Shown: positions 8,490 to 18,386, counted from the stretch's first letter. The stretch: DNA of 64,000 nt from Neobacillus muris (GCF_943193175.1 NZ_CALPDF010000013.1:39865-103864); one strand, 5' to 3'. Notes: generated by a model not told the origin, from the letters alone. Translations and numbers: made by a program.

Positions 8490-9140
8490 TTGGAACAATT
8501 TTTAGCTTATCCAATTAAATTGATTCCTTATGTCGCGATCACTTTGATATTTGCTTTTACGTTTCACGAATTTGCTCATGCCTTTGTGGCTTATAAATTT
8601 GGGGATACGACCGCTCAAAAGCAGGGGCGGCTTACGTTAAATCCAATCAAACATCTCGATCCGATTGGAACGATTTTAATTTTTATTGCTGGTTTTGGCT
8701 GGGCAAGACCGGTTCCAGTGAACCGGTTCTTTTTTAAAAAGCCAAGGCTTGCCGGGGTTTTGGTATCTGTTGCCGGACCGCTGTCCAATCTGATTTTGGC
8801 GTGCATTGGGTTTATGATTGGCTATGGATTCAATCGATTCGGTGCCGGCACTTCCGATCATTTTATGGTGTTTATCAACATTTTCATTAATTTGAACATT
8901 GTTCTGTTCATTTTTAACTTGATCCCGCTGCCGCCTCTCGATGGCTATCGAATTATCGAAGATTTAATGCCCCATGACATACGGGCGAAAATGACCCAAT
9001 ATGAACAGTATGGGATGCTGATTTTTCTCATATTAGTCATTACCCCGCTGGACAATTACACGATTCAGCCGATTTTTAATATTGTCGTCCCATGGGTTGC
9101 GGGCGGATTAAGTGACTTTTTCTTCAGTTTGTTTTTTTAA
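8490..9140 (+). CDS. ywhC: Site-2-protease family (M50) membrane metalloprotease YwhC
   Basis: Intramembrane zinc protease homologue of 216 residues. The zinc motif HEFAH lies in the first membrane helix region (FAFTFHEFAHAFVAYKFGD), and the third ligand is in LIPLPPLDGYR. About five or six hydrophobic segments follow the S2P core topology, without PDZ or CBS domains. The TTG start has AAGGAG eight bases upstream. It precedes ywhD by only 16 bases, suggesting an operon. Natural substrate unknown. Confidence 0.9.
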   Translation: MEQFLAYPIKLIPYVAITLIFAFTFHEFAHAFVAYKFGDTTAQKQGRLTLNPIKHLDPIGTILIFIAGFGWARPVPVNRFFFKKPRLAGVLVSVAGPLSNLILACIGFMIGYGFNRFGAGTSDHFMVFINIFINLNIVLFIFNLIPLPPLDGYRIIEDLMPHDIRAKMTQYEQYGMLIFLILVITPLDNYTIQPIFNIVVPWVAGGLSDFFFSLFF

Positions 9141-9156
9141 GGAGGTTTAAGCAGCA

Positions 9157-9669
9157 ATGGAGGAAAAAAAGAAAAAACTCGGATTTAATATTATCAAGCC
9201 GGAGGACCCGATGAAGGGCCATAAAGGCTATGGCGCGGGGGTCCTGAGCTTGGACAATATCTCGCCAGTGATCATCGATATTGAAGCGGGCGAGGCAGAA
9301 ATTGATGTCGGGGCGATGCATGCCCGCAGTGCTGTTGAGAAAGGGATTAAGTTCCTGAAGAGCCAGGAAGAGGTTCCAAATGGGAAGCCGTATTGGCTTG
9401 TCTGGGTGACGATTGACCGCACCGAAGAGGGGCCGTATTATGCTGGTGTGACAGCCTGCTATATGACAGTGGACCGTTCGATCCGCCGCGGCTACAAATC
9501 ACTGCCGGAACATGTGAACCGCATGGATAAATCGCTGAAGCGCCATATTATCGTCGATCATATGGATGGAAAATCAAAGCGGATTTTAGCGGAGTTTTTG
9601 CGCAGCCACAATGAGGATCTTTGGAATAATTCCACGGATGAGCTGAAACAGGGACTGCTTGCGGAGTGA
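9157..9669 (+). CDS. ywhD: YwhD family protein
   Basis: A 170-residue soluble protein, strongly like B. subtilis YwhD, with no established function. AAGGAGG precedes the ATG, and it follows ywhC by 16 bases. It has a Lys/Glu-rich start (MEEKKKKLGF) and mixed alpha/beta character, with no signal peptide and no obvious catalytic motif. Confidence 0.85.
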   Translation: MEEKKKKLGFNIIKPEDPMKGHKGYGAGVLSLDNISPVIIDIEAGEAEIDVGAMHARSAVEKGIKFLKSQEEVPNGKPYWLVWVTIDRTEEGPYYAGVTACYMTVDRSIRRGYKSLPEHVNRMDKSLKRHIIVDHMDGKSKRILAEFLRSHNEDLWNNSTDELKQGLLAE

Positions 9670-9770
9670 TATTTTTTCAAAAAAATAATTGAGCGCAATC
9701 GCTTGTAGTTTTATAAAAAAATGGTACGATATAAGCAGTGTGAAAGCACTGTAAAACTAGGACAGGAAAA

Positions 9771-9798
9771 GGCTCCGGGGAATTCCCCGGAGCCTTTT
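9771..9798. terminator. Bidirectional terminator, perfect 24-base palindrome
   Basis: 9771-9794 is a perfect palindrome centred on GAATTC (GGCTCCGGGG arm), with a T-rich right flank and AAAA on the left; it separates convergent ywhD and pbpG. Confidence 0.85.
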
Positions 9799-9807
9799 CT
9801 ATTTATA

Positions 9808-11880
9808 TTAGCTGCCCCATGGAAAAACCCGCTTGTACCATGGGACCTTTCTTTCCTTCGCTGATTTGTCCTGTGGAGCTTCGTCGCGGTCATGGATGTG
9901 CTCGGTGCAATAATCGGCAGGCTCGGTTCCTTTTTCAAAATAGGTGAAGCGCTTGACCGGGCAATCCTTCGTTGCCAGTTTGCCGGTTGCCGGATCTACA
10001 TAAACGCCGATGACTCCTTCCTTCGGCGGCTTGAATGTTTTCACCGGCTTGCCGTCAAGGGCCTCCTCCATAAAATGCGCCCAGACGTTTTTCGCATAGG
10101 TTTTTTCGGCTGCCGCTTCAAAAGGCTTGCCAAGGTCATACCCTGCCCACACGGCGGTAACGAGCTGTGGTGAATAGCCAATCATCCAGCTGTCTGTTTC
10201 GGTGGAACCGGATTTGCCGGCATACGGCCTTGTCAATGTATCGACCACCGTGCTGCCGGTTACCTTGGCATAGCCATTGAGTTTCGGGTCAAACACACCG
10301 GTCAGCATCTGTGTCATGACAAATGCCTTTGCCGGATCCAGGACCTGCTCGGGCTCTTGCTTATTTTCAAAAATCACATTGCCGTTATAGTCTTCAACTC
10401 TTGTAATCAGGGTAGGTGTGACCTTTTTTCCGCCATTGGCCAGCAGGCTGTAGGCGTTGGCCATCTCGATCACCCTGACGCCGGATGTGCCTAAGGCGAG
10501 CGACGGCACTTTTTCCATTTTGGTCGATAGTCCAAATCTTTTCGCCGTGTCGATCAAGGTTTCTTCGCCCAGGAACAAGTGAGTTTTGACGGCAAAAATA
10601 TTATCGGAAACGGCGAGTGCCTGAGCGAGGGTAATTTCCCCGTCGGCATATTTATTATTAAAATTATGCGGCGTATATTCGGCATTTCCATCGTCAAATT
10701 GGAAGGTCGTATATTCGCTCCGCATGGTCGACGATGGGGTGAAGCCATGCTCTAACGCCGCGTAGTAGAGCAGCGGCTTAATGGTGGATCCGGGCTGGCG
10801 GATGGCCTGAACAGCCCGGTTGAACGGGCTTTTTTCATAATCCCGTCCCCCCACCATTGCCTTCACATTTCCGTTTTTCGGGTCCATGGCAACGAGCCCG
10901 ATTTGGATTTCTGACGAATCGGAAACATATTTGTTTGCTTCAAGTTCGGCTGCCTCCTGCTGTTTCAAATTCAGGGTGGTGTAAACTTTTAAGCCGCCCA
11001 GTGCAATGGTGCGGTCATCTAAACCAAGCTGATTTTTCAGCGCATTTTTGACAGCATCCTGAAAATAAGGGGCAATTTTGGCCTTTTTAGTATCATGTTC
11101 CCCGTTTAATTGGAGTTTTTGGCTGGCGGCCTGTTCCGCTTTATGTTTTGAAATATAGCCGTTTGTGACCATGCTTTGCAAGATGATTTTCTGGCGGGAC
11201 TTGGCATTTTCCATCGAACTGAGCGGAGAATAAATTCCTGGTCCCTTAGGGATTCCAGCCAGCATGCTGGCTTCACTGAGAGTCAGCTTGGAGGCTGATT
11301 TTCCAAAATAGTACTGGCTGGCTGCTTCCACGCCATATGTGCCGTTGCCGTAGTAGATGGTATTTAAATAGCCTTCTAGAATCTGTTTTTTTGTATAATT
11401 CATTTCCAGACGGATCGTATAAAACGCTTCGAGCAGCTTGCGCTTCCATGTTTTATCGTGTTCGAGAAATAGGTTCCGCGCGTACTGCTGGGTGATGGTG
11501 CTGGCCCCTTGGACCTTGGCCATTGCTTTAAGATCGGCAAGGATGGCCCCGGCGACACGTTTGTAATCAAAGCCGTGGTGGCTGAAAAAGTTTTTGTCCT
11601 CAATGGAAATGGTCGCATCGACCAGATCTGGAGAAATATCTTCGAGCTTGGTCCAATAGCGTTTTTGGCCATTATTGGATTCGCCGACCAGTGTGCCGTC
11701 GTCGGCGAAAAACAGTGTCGACTGCGGAACAGCCAACGGCGGCGCCCCGAGTATTTTGGCATAGCCGAGGATGCCCATGATGAGTATGAACATACAAATC
11801 ATGCCAATCAAGCCGATGAAAAAAAGTGCACGCAAGTATTTAACGGTTTTCCGAAACCCGTGATTTGTCATGATTTCCAT
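9808..11880 (-). CDS. pbpG: Class A penicillin-binding protein (PBP2d, PbpG-like)
   Basis: Bifunctional peptidoglycan glycosyltransferase/transpeptidase of 690 residues, anchored by one membrane segment at about residues 15-43. The GT51 domain carries the catalytic Glu94 in SIEDKNFFSHHG, then GASTITQQ and the second Glu152 in EAFYTIRLE. The transpeptidase has SxxK as STIK (Ser365, Lys368), SDN for SxN, and KSGST for KTG. The start matches the PbpG N terminus (MEIMTNHGF) and has GGGAG seven bases before it. In B. subtilis PbpG acts in forespore/spore wall synthesis; the same role is inferred here. Confidence 0.92.
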   Translation of the reverse strand: MEIMTNHGFRKTVKYLRALFFIGLIGMICMFILIMGILGYAKILGAPPLAVPQSTLFFADDGTLVGESNNGQKRYWTKLEDISPDLVDATISIEDKNFFSHHGFDYKRVAGAILADLKAMAKVQGASTITQQYARNLFLEHDKTWKRKLLEAFYTIRLEMNYTKKQILEGYLNTIYYGNGTYGVEAASQYYFGKSASKLTLSEASMLAGIPKGPGIYSPLSSMENAKSRQKIILQSMVTNGYISKHKAEQAASQKLQLNGEHDTKKAKIAPYFQDAVKNALKNQLGLDDRTIALGGLKVYTTLNLKQQEAAELEANKYVSDSSEIQIGLVAMDPKNGNVKAMVGGRDYEKSPFNRAVQAIRQPGSTIKPLLYYAALEHGFTPSSTMRSEYTTFQFDDGNAEYTPHNFNNKYADGEITLAQALAVSDNIFAVKTHLFLGEETLIDTAKRFGLSTKMEKVPSLALGTSGVRVIEMANAYSLLANGGKKVTPTLITRVEDYNGNVIFENKQEPEQVLDPAKAFVMTQMLTGVFDPKLNGYAKVTGSTVVDTLTRPYAGKSGSTETDSWMIGYSPQLVTAVWAGYDLGKPFEAAAEKTYAKNVWAHFMEEALDGKPVKTFKPPKEGVIGVYVDPATGKLATKDCPVKRFTYFEKGTEPADYCTEHIHDRDEAPQDKSAKERKVPWYKRVFPWGS

Positions 11881-12093
11881 GCTGTTCTCCCGCCCCCTCA
11901 AGTCTGAATTTCCCAGTGCCGATTCTCAGCTGGCTTCGCCGATTTAGCGGCTGGTGATATTTGTAAAAACATAGATAGTAATAGTATTGAAAAAAGAGTG
12001 TAGTTTTAAACCTATTTAGGATAAAAATCAAATACTTCATAAATTTTGCTAGACTTTTTTGTGTGTTTGTAATTCAATAGTTTGGGTAGTATA

Positions 12094-12246
12094 AAAGAAA
12101 AGCGGAAGCGCCCTGGTCAGCGTCGTATGGCCTGGAGTACTCCAACTGAGATAAAGGAAACACGAAGAGCCCGGGGCGATTCGATGTTGACTTATCGTAG
12201 GGCGGAGTACGAAGGACTTTAGACGCTAGGGCGCTGGAGCTGGACA
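12094..12246. repeat. Bacillaceae dispersed intergenic repeat (about 150 bp, hairpin-ended)
   Basis: Starts AAAGAAAAGCGGAAGCGCC and ends near AGGGCGCTGGAGC. The ends are partly complementary (AGCGCCCT 12107-12114 with AGGGCGCT 12228-12235) and the middle has the palindrome GAGTACTC (12135-12142). From memory similar elements occur between genes in many Bacillaceae genomes. The 19-base left end recurs alone at 12278-12296. Confidence 0.6.
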
Positions 12247-12277
12247 ATTTTCGAAGTCTTATTTTTACTCTAGTTGT

Positions 12278-12296
12278 AAAGAAAAGCGGAAGCGCC
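12278..12296. repeat. Second, truncated copy of the left end of the 12094 repeat
   Basis: Identical over 19 bases (AAAGAAAAGCGGAAGCGCC) to 12094-12112, after which the sequences diverge. Confidence 0.6.
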
Positions 12297-12363
12297 ATTG
12301 GTAATGCTCTTCGTGTTCAATGTTTCATGCAGTAAAATTTACAATGAAAGAAGGAAGACGAAT

Positions 12364-13194
12364 ATGGGTGGACTTTGGTTTACTGAAAAGCAGACCGAGA
12401 ACTTTGGCATTACGATGAAAGTGAATCGTACCTTACATACAGAGCAAACAGAGTTTCAAAAGCTGGATATGGTAGAAACGGAAGAATGGGGCAATATGCT
12501 GCTGCTGGATGGCATGGTGATGACGTCTGTCAGGGATGAATTTGTCTATCACGAAATGGTCGCCCACGTTCCATTGTTCACGCATCCGAACCCGGAGAAT
12601 GTCCTGGTGGTCGGAGGCGGCGATGGCGGCGTTATCCGTGAAGTGCTCAAGCACCCCAACGTGAAGAAAGCAACTCTTGTCGATATTGATGGAAAGGTGA
12701 TCGAGTACTCGAAGAAGTATCTGCCGGAGATTGCCGGCAAGCTCGATGATCCGCGTGTTGATGTCAGAGTCGATGACGGGTTCATGCATATCGCCAACAG
12801 CGACCAGGAGTATGACGTGATCATGGTGGATTCGACAGAACCAGTCGGCCCGGCGGTGAATCTATTCACGAAAGGATTTTATGCCGGAATCGCTAAAGCC
12901 TTAAAAGATGATGGCTTGTTTGTAGCACAGTCCGACAACCCATGGTTTAAAGCCGATTTAATCCGCAACGTCCAGCGCGATGTCCGTGAGATCTTCCCGA
13001 TCACCCGCTTGTACCTGGCCAATATCCCAACCTATCCAAGCGGCCTATGGGCATTCACCATCGGATCCAAAAAATACGACCCGCTGGCAGCAGCCGATAA
13101 CAGCTTCCACGAAATCGAAACCAAATACTACACCAAAGAACTACACAAAGCAGCATTCGTTCTGCCCAAATTTGTAGCAGACTTAGTGAAATAA
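12364..13194 (+). CDS. speE: Spermidine synthase
   Basis: Aminopropyltransferase making spermidine from putrescine and decarboxylated S-adenosylmethionine. The 276-residue length equals that of B. subtilis SpeE. Visible motifs: the nucleotide-binding [14 protein letters not shown], the acidic [16 protein letters not shown], and the catalytic-site DSTEPVGPA. The ATG at 12364 follows GAAGGAAG. It is the first gene of speE-speB, supplying the end of the arginine-agmatine-putrescine-spermidine route. Its last 170 bases are strikingly A/C-rich compared with the rest of the gene (see findings). Confidence 0.96.
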   Translation: MGGLWFTEKQTENFGITMKVNRTLHTEQTEFQKLDMVETEEWGNMLLLDGMVMTSVRDEFVYHEMVAHVPLFTHPNPENVLVVGGGDGGVIREVLKHPNVKKATLVDIDGKVIEYSKKYLPEIAGKLDDPRVDVRVDDGFMHIANSDQEYDVIMVDSTEPVGPAVNLFTKGFYAGIAKALKDDGLFVAQSDNPWFKADLIRNVQRDVREIFPITRLYLANIPTYPSGLWAFTIGSKKYDPLAAADNSFHEIETKYYTKELHKAAFVLPKFVADLVK

Positions 13195-13251
13195 TGGGGA
13201 CAGGCCCCCGCCGCAGTAATGCGTTAAAGTGATGGGGGACAGGCCCCGCAG
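13195..13251. repeat. REP-like GGGGACAGGCCCC element, locus R1
   Basis: Two copies of the palindromic core GGGGACAGGCCCC joined by a segment containing GCGTTAA, immediately after the speE stop codon. Confidence 0.75.
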
Positions 13252-13286
13252 CAAAGGGAGAGAGTTCCCAAGGAGGAGTTGTGTTT

Positions 13287-14159
13287 ATGCGTTTTGATGA
13301 GACGTATTCAGGGAATGTGTTTATTAAGAGTCATCCTGTGCTGGAGGAGAGCCGGGTCGTGCTTTATGGGATGCCGATGGATTGGACGGTCAGTTTCCGT
13401 CCGGGTTCCCGGTTTGGCCCGACCAGGATTCGCGAGGTGTCACCAGGTTTGGAGGAGTATAGCCCTTACCTTGACCGTGAGCTAGATGACGTAAAATATT
13501 TTGATGCGGGTGATATTCCGCTGCCATTTGGCAACGCTCAGCGCAGCCTTGATATGATTGAAGAGTTTGTCGATCAGATCCTTGATGCCGGCAAATTTCC
13601 GCTTGGAATGGGCGGCGAGCACCTTGTTTCTTGGCCGGTCATGAAGGCTGTTTATAAGAAATACCCAGATTTGGCGATTATCCATTTTGATGCACATACT
13701 GATTTGCGTGAACAATATGAGGGCGAACCGCTGTCACACTCTACCCCAATCCGCAAGATTGCCGAGCATATTGGGCCAAAGAATGTTTATTCGTTTGGCA
13801 TCCGTTCCGGCATGAAGGAAGAGTTCGAGTGGGCAAAGCAAAACGGCATGCATATCAGCAAATTCGAAGTGCTGGAACCGTTAAAACAGGTTCTGCCGCA
13901 GCTTGCCGGCCGTCCGGTTTATGTCACCATTGATATTGATGTCCTCGATCCGGCGCATGCGCCTGGAACCGGTACTGTCGATGCCGGCGGGATTACCTCT
14001 AAGGAGCTGCTGGCTTCCATCCACGAGATTGCCCGTTCCGAGGTCAACGTGGTCGGCGCCGACTTGGTCGAAGTGGCTCCGGTTTGGGACCCTTCAGAAC
14101 AGACTGTTAACACCGCAAGCAAAATCATTCGTGAAATGCTGCTTGGCTGGGTCAAATAA
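13287..14159 (+). CDS. speB: Agmatinase
   Basis: Ureohydrolase converting agmatine to putrescine and urea. The 290-residue protein is nearly collinear with B. subtilis SpeB. The binuclear manganese ligands are visible in MGGEH, HFDAHTD and DIDVLDPAHAPGTG. The ATG at 13287 lies ten bases after AGGAGG; a GTG two codons earlier is too close to it. Paired with speE across REP-like element R1, so cotranscription is likely but interrupted by that insertion. Confidence 0.96.
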   Translation: MRFDETYSGNVFIKSHPVLEESRVVLYGMPMDWTVSFRPGSRFGPTRIREVSPGLEEYSPYLDRELDDVKYFDAGDIPLPFGNAQRSLDMIEEFVDQILDAGKFPLGMGGEHLVSWPVMKAVYKKYPDLAIIHFDAHTDLREQYEGEPLSHSTPIRKIAEHIGPKNVYSFGIRSGMKEEFEWAKQNGMHISKFEVLEPLKQVLPQLAGRPVYVTIDIDVLDPAHAPGTGTVDAGGITSKELLASIHEIARSEVNVVGADLVEVAPVWDPSEQTVNTASKIIREMLLGWVK

Positions 14160-14177
14160 ACCCATAACCTTGAAGCG

Positions 14178-14209
14178 GATGCCTGTCCAAAATTTGGACA
14201 GGCATCTTT
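14178..14209 (+). terminator. Hairpin after speB
   Basis: GATGCCTGTCCA / TGGACAGGCATC stem followed by TTTGATTT; the T run is imperfect. Confidence 0.65.
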
Positions 14210-14388
14210 GATTTGTGCAGGCTCTATGTTTATAATGGATAAGTATGCATTTACAAGCTATCGTCAATGATAGAGACATCATATACAATAGAATGGCTGG
14301 TTTTAAAAGGAACGGGATCGTGCACTGGCGCTTTTTTTTAATGAAGCGGAAGAACCGTCCCATGATTCAGTTCGAGGAGGGATTCTGC

Positions 14389-14808
14389 TTGGCAAATGCG
14401 GAAATTCCGGTGAAAATTAAGGTGAAAACGACGATTGACCAGGAGGAGACAATGGAACTGGTCGTGTTTGGCCGCTATTTTCAAAAGGACAAAGCTTCCT
14501 ATCTGCAGTATGAGGAAGCAATGGAGGAAGGCCGTGTCCGGACCATCGTGAAAATGTCGGCGGGAGATGCCTTGATTTTGCGCAGCGGTGCGGTGAAAAT
14601 GCGGCTGCAATTTATCTTGCAAAAAAAGCTGCAGGGCAGCTATGAGATGCCATTTGGTATGTTTGAAACGACAACGAAGACGAAAAAATTGGAGTTTACC
14701 TATGAAAACGGCAGGGGCATGATGGATATCGTCTATGATTTTGCGATGCAGGGTGCACATGCCGGTACATATCATTTAGAAATTAGTTTTCAGGAGGACC
14801 AAGCATGA
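14389..14808 (+). CDS. ywiB: DUF1934 family protein YwiB
   Basis: A 139-residue beta-rich protein of the DUF1934 (lipocalin-like) family; function unknown. The TTG start is eight bases after GAGGAGG; longer in-frame ATGs lack such a site. It overlaps argS by four bases (ATGA), a tight translational coupling conserved in Bacillus (ywiB-argS). Confidence 0.85.
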   Translation: MANAEIPVKIKVKTTIDQEETMELVVFGRYFQKDKASYLQYEEAMEEGRVRTIVKMSAGDALILRSGAVKMRLQFILQKKLQGSYEMPFGMFETTTKTKKLEFTYENGRGMMDIVYDFAMQGAHAGTYHLEISFQEDQA

Positions 14809-16475
14809 ATATTGTTGAACAGACGCAAAGCAAATTAAAGGAAGAAATTCGCGCCGCAGTGCTGAAGGCCGGGCTGGCAGCCGAGGACCAGATTCCCGAT
14901 GTGATCCTGGAGATCCCGAAGGAAAAGGCGCATGGCGACTACTCCACCAACATGGCCATGCAGCTTGCCCGCGTTGCGAAAAAAGCGCCGCGCATGATTG
15001 CTGAAGCGATCATTGAGCATTTTGACCGCTCCAAAGCTTCAATCGAAAAAATGGAAATTGCAGGTCCCGGCTTTATTAACGTCTTTATGAACAACAGCTA
15101 TCTGACCGATTTAATTCCAGCTATCCTTGAGGCTGGGGAAAAATACGGCGAAACTACTGTTGGCGGCGGCCAAAAAATTCAAGTGGAGTTTGTTTCGGCC
15201 AACCCGACCGGTGACCTCCATCTTGGACATGCCCGCGGTGCGGCGGTCGGCGACTCGCTCTGCAATATTTTGGACAAGGCGGGATATAATGTTTCCCGTG
15301 AATATTATATTAATGACGCCGGCAACCAAATCAACAATCTGGCCCGTTCAGTTGAAGCCCGCTATTTCCAAGCGCTTGGCATGGAAAAGGACATGCCGGA
15401 GGACGGCTATCATGGTGCGGACATCGTGGAAATCGGCAAAAAACTTGCGGCAGAGTATGGCGATAAATTCGTCAATATGCCGGAAGAGGAACGGTTTGAA
15501 TTTTTCCGCGATTACGGTCTGAAGACAGAAATGGCCAAATTGCAAAAGGATCTGGAGGATTTCCGTGTCCGCTTTGATGTGTGGTTCTCTGAAACCTCTC
15601 TTTATAAAAATGGCCAAATTGATGAGGCGCTCGCCGCCCTTCGCAAAACAGGCTATATTTATGAACAGGACGGGGCAACCTGGCTGCGGTCTACTGATTT
15701 CGGCGATGATAAAGACCGCGTGCTAATTAAACAGGATGGCTCGTATACCTATCTGACTCCCGATATCGCTTATCATAAAAACAAGCTTGACCGCGGCTTT
15801 GAAAAATTGATCAATATTTGGGGTGCAGACCATCACGGCTATATCCCGCGGATGAAAGCAGCGATTCAGGCACTCGGCTATGACCGCGAGGCGCTCGAGG
15901 TGGAAATCATCCAGCTCGTTCATTTGTATAAGAATGGCGAGAAGATGAAAATGAGTAAACGGACTGGAAAAGCCGTTACGATGCGGGACTTGGTCGATGA
16001 GGTCGGCCTCGATGCGACACGTTATTTCTTTGCGATGCGCAGTTCTGATACCCATCTTGATTTTGATTTGGATCTGGCGGTATCACAATCGAATGAAAAC
16101 CCGGTATATTATGCCCAGTATGCCCATGCCCGGATTTGCTCGATTTTGCGTTCCGGTGAGGAGCAAGGCATGACGGCGGATACAAACGCTGATTTTTCTT
16201 TGGTTGGGGCTGAAAAGGAAATGGACCTGCTGAAGAAGCTCGGCGAGTTCCCTGCGGCTGTAGGAGAAGCGGCCCTGAAGCGGGTGCCGCATCGGATTAC
16301 CAATTATATCAATGAATTGGCATCGGCATTCCATAGCTTTTATAATGCAGAAAAAGTGCTCGACCCTGAGCAGCCGGAGCGGACGAAGGCCCGCCTCGCG
16401 CTGGTAAAGACAGTACAAATTTCATTGAAAAATGCATTGGCATTAATCGGTGTTTCTGCTCCGGAAAAAATGTAA
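14805..16475 (+). CDS. argS: Arginine-tRNA ligase
   Basis: Class I aminoacyl-tRNA synthetase charging tRNA-Arg, 556 residues. It has the N-terminal additional domain (Add-1, about residues 1-110), the HIGH-type signature in [18 protein letters not shown], a KMSKRTG loop (KMSK is often degenerate in ArgRS but intact here), and the DALR-type anticodon domain at the C terminus ([20 protein letters not shown]). Overlaps ywiB; followed by its own terminator. No T-box leader is present upstream. Confidence 0.97.
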   Translation: MNIVEQTQSKLKEEIRAAVLKAGLAAEDQIPDVILEIPKEKAHGDYSTNMAMQLARVAKKAPRMIAEAIIEHFDRSKASIEKMEIAGPGFINVFMNNSYLTDLIPAILEAGEKYGETTVGGGQKIQVEFVSANPTGDLHLGHARGAAVGDSLCNILDKAGYNVSREYYINDAGNQINNLARSVEARYFQALGMEKDMPEDGYHGADIVEIGKKLAAEYGDKFVNMPEEERFEFFRDYGLKTEMAKLQKDLEDFRVRFDVWFSETSLYKNGQIDEALAALRKTGYIYEQDGATWLRSTDFGDDKDRVLIKQDGSYTYLTPDIAYHKNKLDRGFEKLINIWGADHHGYIPRMKAAIQALGYDREALEVEIIQLVHLYKNGEKMKMSKRTGKAVTMRDLVDEVGLDATRYFFAMRSSDTHLDFDLDLAVSQSNENPVYYAQYAHARICSILRSGEEQGMTADTNADFSLVGAEKEMDLLKKLGEFPAAVGEAALKRVPHRITNYINELASAFHSFYNAEKVLDPEQPERTKARLALVKTVQISLKNALALIGVSAPEKM

Positions 16476-16484
16476 GGCTTATGG

Positions 16485-16519
16485 AGGCTCTCTCATTAGA
16501 CATGGGAGGGCCTTTTTTG
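16485..16519 (+). terminator. Terminator of argS
   Basis: Ten-base stem AGGCTCTCTC / GGGAGGGCCT with G-U pairs, then TTTTT. Confidence 0.75.
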
Positions 16520-16520
16520 C

Positions 16521-16620
16521 ATTTATCAGTAAAAAAATCGATATTTCAGCAAAAATTTTAATATATCGGGAAAAAAATCAATATATCAGTAAAACTGAGC
16601 ATATATCGGGAAAAGCAAAG
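16521..16620 (+). repeat. Array A: five 20-bp units with ATATATCRGKAAAA core
   Basis: Units start at 16521, 16541, 16561, 16581 and 16601, exactly 20 bp apart. Each opens with AT[AT]T[AT]TC then RGN and AAAA (for example ATATATCGGGAAAA twice and ATATATCAGTAAAA once); the last six bases of each unit vary. Placed between the argS terminator and the SASP gene. Confidence 0.75.
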
Positions 16621-16721
16621 GAACCGCTATTTTCGCAGCCAAAAAATTCCTAAAACATGAATACCATCCAAAAAAATGCAAATATTATTAAAGACTTTTC
16701 AGTGAGGAGTGAACCGCACGC

Positions 16722-16901
16722 ATGAATGTAGGAAGAGCAAAGGAAATCCTGGAATCTGCAGATATGATTAACGTGACCTATGAAGGAGCACCGGTCATTA
16801 TCCAGCACATAGACGAAGCAGCCAAAATGGCCCGGATCTACTCAAGAAAAGACCCAGAAAACGAGCAAGACGTCCCAGTACTATACCTCATCGAAGAATA
16901 A
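16722..16901 (+). CDS. sspH: H-type small acid-soluble spore protein
   Basis: A 59-residue protein (starts MNVGRAKEILESADMINVTY, ends VPVLYLIEE) of the SspH family, made in the forespore under sigma-F/sigma-G in B. subtilis and packed in the spore core. GTGAGGAGTG precedes the ATG by about ten bases, and a strong terminator follows. The family's IQHIDE and ARIYSRKDPE regions are visible. The last two thirds is A/C-rich, the neighbour effect described for REP locus R2. Confidence 0.85.
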   Translation: MNVGRAKEILESADMINVTYEGAPVIIQHIDEAAKMARIYSRKDPENEQDVPVLYLIEE

Positions 16902-16904
16902 AAC

Positions 16905-16937
16905 AAGTCTCCGAAACCAAGTCGGAGACTTCTTTTT
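16905..16937 (+). terminator. Terminator of the SASP gene
   Basis: AAGTCTCCGA / TCGGAGACTT perfect ten-base stem, then CTTTTT. Confidence 0.85.
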
Positions 16938-16994
16938 GCGGGGACAGTCCCCCAGCGCATTAAAGCGTTACCACAGCGGGGGACAGTCCCCAAA
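16937..16994. repeat. REP-like element, locus R2 (GGGGACAGTCCCC)
   Basis: Two GGGGACAGTCCCC cores with a spacer containing GCATTAAAGCGTTA, between the SASP terminator and the 3' end of the cardiolipin synthase gene. Confidence 0.75.
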
Positions 16995-17003
16995 GGCACT
17001 TTC

Positions 17004-18206
17004 TTATAGGAAGAAGGTGAGGGCTTTGGCGGCTGCTTCTTTTAGGGAGCGGGCGAGGCTGGGTTTGTTAAGTTTATCTAGTGACAGCGGTTCAGAGTCG
17101 AGGATGTCTTTGTTTAAGATGGCCATAAGGCGTTCAATAAATTGGCGGTCATAGATGTAGCAATTGATTTCTTTGTTTAAAAAGAAACTCCGATTGTCAA
17201 AGTTTGCCGTCCCCACGTCGCAGATCTTATCATCAACCACAATGACTTTAGCGTGGTAAAATCCTTTTTTATACTGATAAACCTGAGCCCCTTCCTGCAG
17301 CAGTACCCGCAAAAACCGGAACGATGCTTCCTGGACCAATGGGTGGTCTGCCGTATAGGGCGTCAGGATCGTAAGGCTGACGCCGCGCCGCAGCGCCTCG
17401 ATCAGCTCGCTGAACAATTTTTTGCTCGGGATAAAATACGGCGAACCGATGATAATCGCCCGCTCAGCCTGCCTGATCAGCCTGATTTGCCTCCCTTCAA
17501 GCTGTCCGGCTTCCGTTGGCACCAGCCGGTGGCGGATGGACCCTTGAGACAACTTAGGGAAATAGCCGGGGTCCCGCTGCAAATCCTCCCCAGCCGCTAA
17601 CCGCCAATCAATAAAAAACTCACTCTGCAAAAAATTTACGCCCTCGCCAGTCATTTTTAAATGGTAATCGCGCCACGGGCACAGCTTTGGATCCTGATCA
17701 ATATACTCTTTTCCGATGTTAAACCCGCCAAGATAACCGATTTTTCCATCAATAATCGAAATCTTCCGGTGATTGCGCACCTGTGACGTATAGAAAAGAT
17801 ACGGAAACCGGACCTGGTTGCAATAGGCAAACTGGACCCCTGCCTGTGTGAGCGCATGAACCTCGGCTTTTTTTACCTTCAAGCCGCCAAGCCGGTCCAC
17901 AAGCAGCCGGACCTCCACGCCCTCCCGCGCTTTCTCCTTTAACAGCTGAAAAAATTACAAACTAAATGCGTCATTTTTGATGATATAAAATAGTACATGA
18001 ACATGATTTTTGGCCGCGCGGATTTCAGCGAAATAGTCCTGGAACAGCTTCTTTCCATGAGGAAAAATCTCCAAATCGCCATGAAGGATTGGGGTCTCCA
18101 TTTGAGCCGAACAAGCAAGATGCTTCTTTTTTCCTAAGCTATAATCTAGAACAAGCCATATAATGAACAGAAGAATCAGTCCGATTATCGCAAACACAAC
18201 ATTCAT
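17004..18206 (-). pseudogene. clsB: Cardiolipin synthase (ClsB/YwjE-like) interrupted by an in-frame TAA
   Basis: Phospholipase D superfamily enzyme that would join two phosphatidylglycerols into cardiolipin. Read through one stop it is 400 residues, about the length of B. subtilis YwjE (398 from memory). An N-terminal membrane segment (VVFAIIGLILLFIIWLVLDY) precedes two HKD motifs, HRKISIID and HAKVIVVD, both intact. The break is a single TAA at 17957-17955; the codons on both sides (NDAFSL before, FFQLLKEKAREGVEV after) are in the same frame, so it is a nonsense change and not an indel. A GTG at 17918 follows GGGAGG closely and could restart translation, giving a 304-residue protein with both HKD motifs. 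Gene position beside fadF matches ywjE. Confidence 0.8.
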
Positions 18207-18275
18207 TGGAAGCCATCCTCCAGTCTGTTGTAGTTTTTCCTAGAAAAATCATTTCTATAAGTTTGCAAAAATCGT

Positions 18276-18304
18276 TTGACTGAATGCTCATTCATTTTTA
18301 TAAT
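18276..18304 (+). promoter_or_regulatory. fadF promoter with TetR-type (FadR-like) operator in the spacer
   Basis: TTGACT (18276-18281) and TATAAT (18299-18304) are spaced by 17 bases. The spacer holds TGAATGCTCATTCA (18281-18294), a perfect inverted repeat similar to FadR boxes (TGAATGA...TCATTCA) that control fatty-acid degradation genes in B. subtilis. A related sequence lies before the thiolase gene. Confidence 0.75.
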
Positions 18305-18386
18305 ATGAGTAAGATGTTCAGAAAATTTATTATTTTCTACAACTTAAAAACAATTGGGGAGAGAAAGAGGAAAGGGGCGTTTCAAT

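Noticed and set aside
16521..16620. CRISPR array
   Set aside because: Conserved cores are 13 bases or less with 6-11 base filler and a 20-bp period; CRISPR repeats and spacers are each longer, and no cas genes are present. The same applies to arrays B-E.
17918..17957. Frameshift as the cause of the clsB break
   Set aside because: Sequence before and after the stop is in the same frame and the intervening codons (FFQLLKEKAREG) fit the family, so a nonsense change explains it.
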